A stretch of DNA of 18,736 nt from CAZBEA01 sp964490835 (lineage in GTDB: Bacteria; Patescibacteriota; Microgenomatia; Levybacterales; GWA1-39-11): positions 1 to 18,736 of the forward strand of contig CAZBEA010000014.1 of NCBI GenBank assembly GCA_964490835.1, in the 5' to 3' direction. Shown here piece after piece: positions 13,526 through 18,736 of this stretch (the stretch's first letter is position 1; the number at the start of each line of letters is the position of its first letter). The notes beneath the pieces were generated by a model. That model did not search any database. It was not told the origin of the DNA and was given only the letters and a program-made list of their open reading frames with translations. The position numbers and the translations under genes were made by a program.

Positions 13526-14161
13526 ATGAGTAGATTTTTAATTGTAATTATTTTTGTCCTGATTTTGATCGGTGGTCTATCCTACTTTTTACTTACAGGC
13601 GAATCTTCTACCTCAACACGCGATAACATTACTCCCACCACCGCTCAAGAACAAAATCTCCTCACCCCTACAATGACAGAAGAAGAGAATGCACTTCGCG
13701 CAGGAGGAAGTAGCTTCACTGATCCTACCAATATATTCACAGTTCTCTATCCTTCAGAATACATTTTTGACACTCAAGGCGAAGGCCGATATCGTATTAC
13801 AAAAATCGGCGCGACCCAACGAGGTCAGACAGAAATATATGATGGCGTTGTCATACATTTTGAAACCGTAACGCTTGACAGAGATCAAACTCTTGAATCG
13901 TGGGTCGATGAACGGATAAAAAATGCTTCAGCGGACGGTACTTCGTCGGTCATCGAACCAAAAGAAGTAACGAGTCTCAATGAGTACCCAGGATTCAAAT
14001 ATACCTTAAGAGGTCTTGGAACCTTTGAAGAAATTGTGATTCAAAAGGATACATCTTCACAAAATGCAGTTGTTATAACTCAACTCGTTGCAGACCCCGA
14101 AAATATTGGGTACCAAAAAGAGGTAACGACGATTCTTTCAACGCTTGAGCTGCATAAATAG
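13526..14161 (+). CDS. Membrane-anchored protein with PsbP/DUF1795-like domain
   Basis: The 211-aa product has an N-terminal helix (about 3-24), a Thr/Ser-rich linker (25-55) and a soluble domain outside the membrane. The domain opens FTDPTNIFTVLYPSEYIF. It continues with a helix LESWVDERIKNA and LNEYPGFKYTLRG, and closes with TILSTLEL. This order (FTVxYP..., helix with W, then 'YPGFKY', final helix) resembles the PsbP/DUF1795-type lipoproteins common in uncultivated bacteria. There is no lipobox cysteine, so it is anchored by the helix. Ligand or partner is unknown. No SD; the -10 lies 9-11 nt upstream. Confidence 0.7.
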   Translation: MSRFLIVIIFVLILIGGLSYFLLTGESSTSTRDNITPTTAQEQNLLTPTMTEEENALRAGGSSFTDPTNIFTVLYPSEYIFDTQGEGRYRITKIGATQRGQTEIYDGVVIHFETVTLDRDQTLESWVDERIKNASADGTSSVIEPKEVTSLNEYPGFKYTLRGLGTFEEIVIQKDTSSQNAVVITQLVADPENIGYQKEVTTILSTLELHK

Positions 14162-14174
14162 TCAACTCTACTAT

Positions 14175-14203
14175 TTGCCTTATTGAGGCTATTCTGTTAT
14201 GAT
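14175..14203 (+). promoter_or_regulatory. Promoter of the sigma-region-4-like gene
   Basis: TTGCCT (14175-14180), 17 bp, extended TG-T-TATGAT (-10 hexamer 14198-14203), and 9 nt to the ATG at 14213. The promoter supports this start over an in-frame TTG at 14183, which would lie within the promoter spacer. Confidence 0.72.
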
Positions 14204-14212
14204 CCCGAGGCT

Positions 14213-14842
14213 ATGCCAAGATATGAAGTATTTATACCAAAAGGGAAAGATGCGGCTTTTCAAAGATTTGTCGCCGGAGCAGGAGGAACTGTCTATTCGC
14301 AAGATACAACTGTAGGACTTGATTACATGAATGAGGCTGAGTCTGTCTATGTACCCTTCGTAGCTCGGCTACAAGATTTACTTATTCCCAATCCAGACCC
14401 CTATATTGAAGATCGCAGAATTAGCGGATTTAATTCGGTCATTCCTGAACTTTCGGGAAAAGAAATTTTTCAAAGGGGCGAAATTGAGGATCTACCGGAT
14501 GAACTACAAAAAGAATTCAGAGAGGCTTTGGTAGGAAGATTTATTTCGGGTCTTAATCCTCATCCGACCAAAGTTTCTGATGGCAAAGTTGAACAAGCAG
14601 TTGGTACTCCTGTTGTTGAACTGATTATGATGCAATACGGGCTTGAAGACGGTGTGCCTCACACCGCAGCTGACGTGGCTCGAATGAAAGGACTCAGTGA
14701 TCCAGCAAGGGTGCGTGCTTCAATCCGTGGATATTTCGATACACTAAGTCAAGAAACTCGCCTGCCACGCAAGCAATCTACTCCATTAAGAGAAGCAATG
14801 TTTAAAATTCGTAGAAGATTGGAGATGCATCGAGTAAAATAA
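14213..14842 (+). CDS. Protein with C-terminal sigma70-region-4-like helix-turn-helix
   Basis: The 209-aa product has an N-terminal part (1-110) that I do not recognise: MPRYEVFIPKGKDAAF, then VYVPFVARLQDLLI and an acidic EEL-type helix region. Residues 133-180 read PVVELIMMQYGLEDGVPHTA, DVARMKGLSDPARVRASIRG, YFDTL. This follows the sigma region 4 pattern: bulk hydrophobics, 'YGLEDG.PHT..DVA', turn, 'S..RVR..I...', end of helix. The basic tail (RRLEMHRVK, KIRR) fits DNA or RNA contact. It lacks the -10-binding region 2, so it is not a full sigma factor; an anti-sigma, transcription regulator or RNA-binding role is possible. The Nudix operon follows, and its promoter overlaps this gene's 3' end. 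Confidence 0.6.
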   Translation: MPRYEVFIPKGKDAAFQRFVAGAGGTVYSQDTTVGLDYMNEAESVYVPFVARLQDLLIPNPDPYIEDRRISGFNSVIPELSGKEIFQRGEIEDLPDELQKEFREALVGRFISGLNPHPTKVSDGKVEQAVGTPVVELIMMQYGLEDGVPHTAADVARMKGLSDPARVRASIRGYFDTLSQETRLPRKQSTPLREAMFKIRRRLEMHRVK

Positions 14843-14848
14843 TATAAT
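14819..14848 (+). promoter_or_regulatory. Promoter of the Nudix-VOC-methyltransferase operon
   Basis: TTGGAG (14819-14824), 18 bp, TATAAT (14843-14848), and 6 nt to the ATG at 14855. The -35 and spacer lie inside the 3' end of the preceding gene. Confidence 0.66.
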
Positions 14849-14854
14849 TTCTTC

Positions 14855-15385
14855 ATGGGCAAAAAATTTATCATCTCAGAACTCACTGACCGTGAATTTG
14901 ACCCTGCAGCTCCCCCTCCAAACACAAAAGAATTTAGGATCAGAACAGCTGCGCGCGGAATCTTAATTGATCGAGAGAAAATTGCGTTGATTAACATTTC
15001 GAAGAAAAATTATCACAAATTACCCGGTGGCGGAATTGAGAATGGTGAAACTCCCGAAGAAGGATTTGTAAGAGAAATTAGAGAGGAGACAGGGGCAGAA
15101 TGTGAAATTCTGGACAAAGCAGGAATTACTCTCGAATACAGAAGTGGACACAAGCTTCTTCAAATCTCATATATCTTCTTTGCTAAAGTTGTGGGCGTTC
15201 CGGGAGATGTAACGTTTGAAGATGATGAGATCGAGGAAGGCGCAGAATTGAAATGGGTTCACATATATGAAATCGATAGTATTTTTAACAATGATGATCC
15301 AACCGGTGAATATGAAGACAAATTCATTCACAAAAGGGACCGCGATATTCTAGAACATTACAAAGACAGGCTCACAAATGAATAA
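14855..15385 (+). CDS. Nudix hydrolase
   Basis: The 176-aa product has a complete Nudix box from G59 to A81: G59, E65, R73-E74, E77-E78 and G80 in the pattern G-x5-E-x7-REUxEExGU (core GENGETPEE-like and VREIREETGA). It starts with a strand IRTAARGILID (residues 29-39). Nudix enzymes hydrolyse nucleoside diphosphates linked to another group (damaged dNTPs, ADP-ribose, sugar nucleotides); the substrate is not readable. The C-terminal half has EDKFIHKRDRDILEHY, a probable terminal helix. The start is set by TATAAT 6 nt upstream. Its last 8 nt overlap the next gene (ATGAATAA), indicating translational coupling. Confidence 0.92.
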   Translation: MGKKFIISELTDREFDPAAPPPNTKEFRIRTAARGILIDREKIALINISKKNYHKLPGGGIENGETPEEGFVREIREETGAECEILDKAGITLEYRSGHKLLQISYIFFAKVVGVPGDVTFEDDEIEEGAELKWVHIYEIDSIFNNDDPTGEYEDKFIHKRDRDILEHYKDRLTNE

Positions 15386-15797
15386 AATTACCCCCGAGCT
15401 ATCAGTTACAGACTATAAAAAATCTTTAGATTTTTACACGAGAATTCTTGGATTTGAAATAAAATACAGTCGCGAGGAAGAAGGGTTTGCATATTTATTC
15501 CGAGGAGAAGCAGAAATTATGATCGACGAGATTGGAAAGGGCCGGACTTGGAAAACGGGAGAATTAGAATCTCCTCTTGGTCGCGGAATAAATTTTGAAA
15601 TCCACGTTGATGATATCGAACCAATTCTTACTAATTTAAAACAAAACAACATTCAACCCTTCATGCAGCCGGAGGAAAAATGGTACAGGAAAGGTACACT
15701 CGAACTCGGGAATAGACAATTTTTAGTTCAAGATCCCGACGGATATTTACTACGATTTGCACAAGACTTAGGAGAAAGAGAAATTCAAAATGATTGA
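15378..15797 (+). CDS. VOC-superfamily protein, bleomycin-resistance/glyoxalase-like
   Basis: The 139-aa single-domain protein has the paired beta-alpha-beta-beta-beta modules of the vicinal-oxygen-chelate fold. Module 1: TPELSVTDYKKSLDFYTRIL (5-24), GFEIKY and an acidic run. Module 2: INFEIHVDDIEPILTNLKQN (71-90), then QFLVQDPDGYLLRFAQDLG (114-132). The DPDGYLLRF end is typical of bleomycin-binding and antibiotic-fosmidomycin-type members, but glyoxalase and dioxygenase families share it. Possible metal ligands include H76 and E74. The gene ends in TGA (15795-15797), used as a real stop, and overlaps the following methyltransferase start by 8 nt (ATGATTGA). Confidence 0.87.
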   Translation: MNKITPELSVTDYKKSLDFYTRILGFEIKYSREEEGFAYLFRGEAEIMIDEIGKGRTWKTGELESPLGRGINFEIHVDDIEPILTNLKQNNIQPFMQPEEKWYRKGTLELGNRQFLVQDPDGYLLRFAQDLGEREIQND

Positions 15798-16422
15798 TCA
15801 AAAAATGCAGTGGGATGAAATTCACGGCTCCTCCCATGTCCAAAAAACCGGAGCAAGTAATTTCGCTCATAAAGTTCTTAAAATAATTCCTAAAAAGTCA
15901 AAAATCTTGGAGCTGGGATGCGGAATTGGCGTCGATGCCGCAAGCTTTGCAGGAGCCGGACACACAGTTCTAGCAACTGATTTTTCGGATGTAATAATAG
16001 CAAAAAATCAATTTAATTTTTCAAGCGTTCCAAACCTTACCTTCCAAACACTCGATATAAAAAATCTCGCACAGTTTTTAGATAATGAATTCGATGTCGT
16101 CTATGCCCATCTCTCGCTCCACTACTTTCCCAATCTTTTAACTCGCCATATCTTTTCAGAAATACATAGAATCTTGAGAAAAGACGGATGCCTCTGTTTT
16201 ATTGTAAAGTCTACAAAAGATCCGCTTTTTGGAAAGGGTTTAAAAATAGAAGAAAATATGTACGAAGACCAAGAGCGTCCACGACACTTTTTCGATAAGA
16301 AATATTCGGATGCTTTATTGAAAAACAAATTTAAAATAAAAGAAACGACAGAAGGTTTTGAAAATTTTTATAATAAAAACTCCGCATTTCTCTCAATTGT
16401 CGCAGAAGCTATTAAAAAATAG
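15790..16422 (+). CDS. Class I SAM-dependent methyltransferase
   Basis: The 210-aa product has motif I, ILELGCGIGVDAASF (39-53), and an acidic residue ending strand 2 (LATDFSD, D64 and D67). A strand FDVVYAHLSLHYFP follows (motif IV position), then the helix-strand EIHRILRKDGCLCFIVKS. FFDKKYSD and IKETTEGFENFY belong to the lid and the C-terminal strand. Substrate is unknown; small-molecule methylation (thiopurine- or tellurite-type, as in TehB-like enzymes) and RNA methylation are both possible. It is translated from an ATG inside the VOC gene, so it depends on upstream translation. It is the last gene of the operon. Confidence 0.9.
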   Translation: MIDQKMQWDEIHGSSHVQKTGASNFAHKVLKIIPKKSKILELGCGIGVDAASFAGAGHTVLATDFSDVIIAKNQFNFSSVPNLTFQTLDIKNLAQFLDNEFDVVYAHLSLHYFPNLLTRHIFSEIHRILRKDGCLCFIVKSTKDPLFGKGLKIEENMYEDQERPRHFFDKKYSDALLKNKFKIKETTEGFENFYNKNSAFLSIVAEAIKK

Positions 16423-16455
16423 ATTCCCTCTTTCGCATTTCTTACAACTTTTTCA

Positions 16456-16484
16456 TTGATTAGCATATATTTGAGCATTATGCT
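16456..16484 (+). promoter_or_regulatory. Promoter of the YtxH-like gene
   Basis: TTGATT (16456-16461), 17 bp, TATGCT (16479-16484), and 7 nt to the ATG at 16492. Confidence 0.65.
16462..16484 (+). promoter_or_regulatory. Inverted repeat overlapping the promoter spacer and -10 (operator candidate)
   Basis: AGCATA (16462-16467) and TATGCT (16479-16484) are perfect inverted copies separated by 11 bp. The right half is the -10 hexamer itself. A repressor dimer here would block RNA polymerase. The dyad is short, so chance is possible. Confidence 0.35.
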
Positions 16485-16491
16485 TTGAATT

Positions 16492-16812
16492 ATGAAAATC
16501 AACAAAACAACAAAAACAGCAGCCTCAGCAGGTGTGGGAGGCGCGATTGTCGGAGCAGGAATCGCCACAGTTGTAACCCGGGTTCTCTCGGATAAAAAAA
16601 ACCGAGACAAAGCGGGTCAGGTTCTTGAGGAAGTCAGAAAGAAAATTTCCGACATAGCAAAAAATGATGCAACAAATGCTAAAAACGTCAAGAAAGCATT
16701 AAAGTCCAGTTCCAGATCTACCACGCGAAAAGGAGTTTCTGCATCGACAAGAGTAAAGGAAAATGCCAAACAATCCCTTCAACCGAGAGCAACATCAGCA
16801 TCACAGACGTAG
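16492..16812 (+). CDS. Small YtxH-like or H1-like basic protein
   Basis: The 106-aa product opens MKINKTTKTAAS and then a Gly/Ala/Val segment, SAGVGGAIVGAGIATVV (about 12-29). This could be a membrane helix or glycine zipper, as in YtxH proteins. The rest is a lysine- and alanine-rich helix (KKNRDKAGQVLEEVRKKISD, IAKNDATNAKNVKKALKS). It ends in a Ser/Arg/Thr/Lys tail like histone H1 C-termini (SSSRSTTRKGVSASTR). Both a stress-related envelope protein and a nucleoid-associated protein are possible. The net charge is strongly positive. A leaderless start is predicted. Confidence 0.66.
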   Translation: MKINKTTKTAASAGVGGAIVGAGIATVVTRVLSDKKNRDKAGQVLEEVRKKISDIAKNDATNAKNVKKALKSSSRSTTRKGVSASTRVKENAKQSLQPRATSASQT

Positions 16813-16859
16813 GTCACTATTGATCCACTCGATACCCAAAAAGCAGTGTGAATACAATT

Positions 16860-16875
16860 ACAATTAACTCATTGT
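16860..16875 (+). promoter_or_regulatory. Short dyad just upstream of a -10 (operator candidate)
   Basis: ACAAT (16860-16864), TAACTC, ATTGT (16871-16875) is a perfect 5-bp inverted repeat ending 1 nt before TATAAT. Chance is quite possible at this length. Confidence 0.25.
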
Positions 16876-16876
16876 G

Positions 16877-16882
16877 TATAAT
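16877..16882 (+). promoter_or_regulatory. -10 element of the 299-aa gene
   Basis: A perfect TATAAT ends 8 nt before the ATG at 16891. The -35 is weak. A leaderless transcript is predicted. Confidence 0.65.
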
Positions 16883-16890
16883 ACTCGCGC

Positions 16891-17790
16891 ATGATTAAAC
16901 CTATTGATATTCAGGCTTTTCAAGAACTTTCAATTGAACAAAGGGAGACTTCAGAACATGAAACTCAACTTGCTACCTCTTTACATGGATTTCTAAAATT
17001 CACTCATGAAAAAGACATCGCAAAAGAATACCCAAGAGCAACTGACGAGATTGGTAATTCAATTCGGTTCGAGACTATAACCGTTACACCGGGAGAGATC
17101 GACGGGAAACAATTACCGGACTACCCTGCTACACGAGTGACTGTTTCACGTCCTGTTTTTGGGACCCCACTTACAGGAGTACGACTTGAACAGGTCTGGA
17201 TGTGGCCAATGGAAGCATACGGTGACAATCCCGAATCAACAATATTCTGTGAAACCTCAATAACTGACAGAACTAATACTCTAAATCATTCTCTGCTTTA
17301 TAGAATTCCTGTTTCACAAGAAAGTAACGAGCTCCAATTCCAACAGGTATTCACCGACGATTCAAACCAACCTCAACTCTTTACAGATGAGGGACTTAAA
17401 GATACAAATCGACAAGCATTTGAAATTGCCTTGAATCTTATTCAAGGCAAAGACTCGGAAACCAGGCTCGACGTGACAGAATCAAAAGGAATGGAAAGTG
17501 TCCCTTATTACAACGACAGGCTCAAGAGGGGGTTTGAAATAAAACCGGGTCTTTCCTTTAACACCCACCGCATCGAAAACGGATCAAAATCAACAGCGGG
17601 ATGGGAAATTACATCAATTCATAATTATACGGTCGGACCGATCTCCTTTCATCTTGCCGAATGTCACTTTATAAGCGGGAGGCATAAAAATTCTGAAGGA
17701 AAAGAGATTGTTTTTGAAATCGATTATTTTGAGTATTTTGATGTAGATCACATTGGTGCCTACATAGCCGAAGGTTTTGAAAAAAAGTAA
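16891..17790 (+). CDS. Unknown 299-aa protein
   Basis: I do not recognise a domain. There is no signal or membrane helix. Beta-rich stretches dominate: IRFETITVTPGEIDG, ATRVTVSRPVFG, LEQVWMWPMEAYG, LLYRIPVSQE, GWEITSIHNYTVG and ISFHLAECHFISG. They run in repeated hydrophobic-polar alternation, compatible with a CYTH/START-like or beta-barrel lipid- or nucleotide-binding fold, though this is a guess. The two halves (about 55-170 and 190-295) are of similar size, so an internal duplication is possible but not shown. The start is supported by TATAAT 8 nt before. It follows the YtxH-like gene and precedes the NqrB-like gene, each with its own promoter. Confidence 0.68.
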   Translation: MIKPIDIQAFQELSIEQRETSEHETQLATSLHGFLKFTHEKDIAKEYPRATDEIGNSIRFETITVTPGEIDGKQLPDYPATRVTVSRPVFGTPLTGVRLEQVWMWPMEAYGDNPESTIFCETSITDRTNTLNHSLLYRIPVSQESNELQFQQVFTDDSNQPQLFTDEGLKDTNRQAFEIALNLIQGKDSETRLDVTESKGMESVPYYNDRLKRGFEIKPGLSFNTHRIENGSKSTAGWEITSIHNYTVGPISFHLAECHFISGRHKNSEGKEIVFEIDYFEYFDVDHIGAYIAEGFEKK

Positions 17791-17832
17791 TTTTATATTC
17801 GAATAAGTATTCAGTTTTAAGGCAAAACCCTG

Positions 17833-17838
17833 TAAAAT
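17833..17838 (+). promoter_or_regulatory. -10 element of the NqrB/RnfD-like gene
   Basis: TAAAAT lies 11 nt before the ATG at 17850; the -35 (TTCAGT, 17810-17815, 17-bp spacing) is poor. Leader of about 5 nt predicted. Confidence 0.42.
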
Positions 17839-17849
17839 AGACAAATCCC

Positions 17850-18736
17850 ATGCTCTTCCCAGACAATCTCCTCAATCGGATAACGATGTATCGAGCAATA
17901 CTCTATTATCTCTGCGGAATTTTTCTTACGGCCACATTCCTCAGTCTTATTAATGTGCTCCCATACAGCCCGCTCGATTTTATTTTATCTGGTATATTTA
18001 TACTCTTTGGATGTTGGGTGTCGAACTATATTTTTGCACGGTTATTTAAAGTCCAACCAAATGTCGAATCTGTTTGGATTACGGCATTTATTCTCATTCT
18101 AATAATCGGACCGTTAAGTCTATTCTCAAACGTCTTTTTCCTTGCCGCAGCATCGGTGCTTGCTATGGCATCGAAATATATTATCGTCTATAAAAAAACG
18201 CACATTTTTAATCCCGCAGCATTCGGGGTGGTGGTAACGGCAATTTTTATGGGCAAAGGCGCTTCGTGGTGGGCGGGGGACCCAATACTTCTGCCATTTA
18301 TAATAGTGGGTGGTTTACTACTCGTTCGAAAAATTAACAGGTTTCACCTGGTTACATCGTTTCTCCTCAGCTCGTCATTTTTTCTTCTGCTCTTCCAAAG
18401 GCTCGAACCGGCAGACATACAAGGATACATCCTCAACACAGCAACACTTTTTTTTAGTTTTGTAATGTTGACCGAGCCGATCACCTCGCCGGCTGATCGA
18501 AAAATGAGAATGGCTTTTGGGATTTTTGCAGGTCTTGCTATGACAATTTTTCAAATGCTTGGAATTTTTTATGCGATGGAATTATCACTTCTTTCAAGCA
18601 ATCTTCTTTTCCGAATAGTCCATTTTGCAACAAGGTACCATCTTATTTTGAAAGAAAAGATACAACTTTCAAACAGTATCTGGGAATTTGTTTTTGCCCC
18701 TCAACAACCGATCAATTTTAAAGCCGGTCAATACCT
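17850..18736 (+). CDS. NqrB/RnfD-like membrane protein fused to a ferredoxin-reductase-type domain (partial)
   Basis: 295 codons are present and the gene continues past the window. The sequence has about eight hydrophobic segments from residue 15 to 250 (for example AILYYLCGIFLTATFLSL and VWITAFILILIIGPLSLF). The NQR2/RnfD family signature appears as KTHIFNPAAFGVV (about 117-129), followed by the WW and GDP motif (ASWWAGDP). TEPITSPADRKMR (about 208-220) is also typical of NqrB/RnfD, where T in the [ST]xPxTSP-like loop can carry FMN. The C-terminal part, SIWEFVFAPQQPINFKAGQY, matches the start of the FAD-binding barrel of ferredoxin-NAD(P) reductases. It should couple electron transfer to the membrane. 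FMN attachment and the NAD-binding half cannot be checked here. Confidence 0.85.
   Translation, partial: MLFPDNLLNRITMYRAILYYLCGIFLTATFLSLINVLPYSPLDFILSGIFILFGCWVSNYIFARLFKVQPNVESVWITAFILILIIGPLSLFSNVFFLAAASVLAMASKYIIVYKKTHIFNPAAFGVVVTAIFMGKGASWWAGDPILLPFIIVGGLLLVRKINRFHLVTSFLLSSSFFLLLFQRLEPADIQGYILNTATLFFSFVMLTEPITSPADRKMRMAFGIFAGLAMTIFQMLGIFYAMELSLLSSNLLFRIVHFATRYHLILKEKIQLSNSIWEFVFAPQQPINFKAGQY

Noticed and set aside
15378..16422. Alternative genetic code with TGA as glycine (as in some CPR lineages)
   Set aside because: TGA ends the VOC gene with a coupled start, and reading through would destroy the frame; tRNA-Trp is CCA and no gene has internal TGA.
17796..17805. TATTCGAATA palindrome after the 299-aa gene
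   Set aside because: A 10-bp palindrome in AT-rich DNA is expected by chance and is not placed over a promoter hexamer.

Overview
The window reads as a bacterial chromosome segment of moderate GC, densely packed with short genes on both strands. It encodes Era, a D-aminoacyl-tRNA deacylase, tRNA-Trp and sigma70-type promoters, so it is bacterial rather than archaeal. The gene style suggests an uncultivated Candidate Phyla Radiation (Patescibacteria) lineage, perhaps Microgenomates-like: many orphan proteins, small anchored proteins with a Cys-Gly-Pro/Cys motif, and an RnfD/NqrB-like protein fused to a ferredoxin-reductase-type domain. That placement is inference; no rRNA or ribosomal protein gene is present to test it. 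The genetic code is standard: TGA ends the VOC-family gene, and the tRNA-Trp anticodon is CCA. I see no CRISPR array, insertion sequence, integrase or rRNA.

Layout. 1-3660: start of a GalT-like HIT-superfamily enzyme (minus, partial), a 72-aa two-helix membrane protein (plus), a 117-aa protein (plus), an anchored YxFxxD-repeat secreted protein (minus), a DEDDh exonuclease-GIY-YIG-UvrC-cysteine fusion (minus) and a 105-aa membrane-anchored protein (minus). 3685-6790: a 451-aa unknown with paired cysteines whose 3' end overlaps dtd antisense, then dtd (minus), a duplicated DoxX-type membrane protein (plus) and a small Cys-motif anchored protein (minus). 6807-9463: two beta-ketoacyl-ACP-synthase-like enzymes, KAS III type (minus) and KAS II type (plus), divergently arranged. 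9460-11134: era and an inositol-monophosphatase-family gene in a tight minus-strand operon. 11200-14161: a 241-aa unknown (minus), tRNA-Trp, a Tat-signal protein, a stand-alone PAS protein and an anchored PsbP/DUF1795-like protein. 14213-16422: a protein with a sigma-region-4-like helix-turn-helix, then a Nudix-VOC-methyltransferase operon with 8-nt overlaps. 16492-18736: a Lys-rich YtxH-like protein, a 299-aa unknown and the N-terminal 295 codons of an NqrB/RnfD-ferredoxin-reductase fusion.

The clearest system-level signal is in how genes start. For most single genes a -10 hexamer ends only 6-12 nt before the start codon, often with a -35 hexamer 16-18 bp further up. Transcription should therefore begin at or a few nt before the ATG, giving leaderless mRNAs without a Shine-Dalgarno (SD). 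SD starts are confined to the operon-internal IMPase gene and to two small membrane-protein genes (348-566 and 3213-3530), which have long hairpin-containing leaders, GC-rich terminator hairpins and C-ending codons unlike their neighbours. The second point of interest is the ketosynthase pair with intact catalytic residues but no acyl-carrier, malonyl-transfer, reductase or dehydratase gene nearby.
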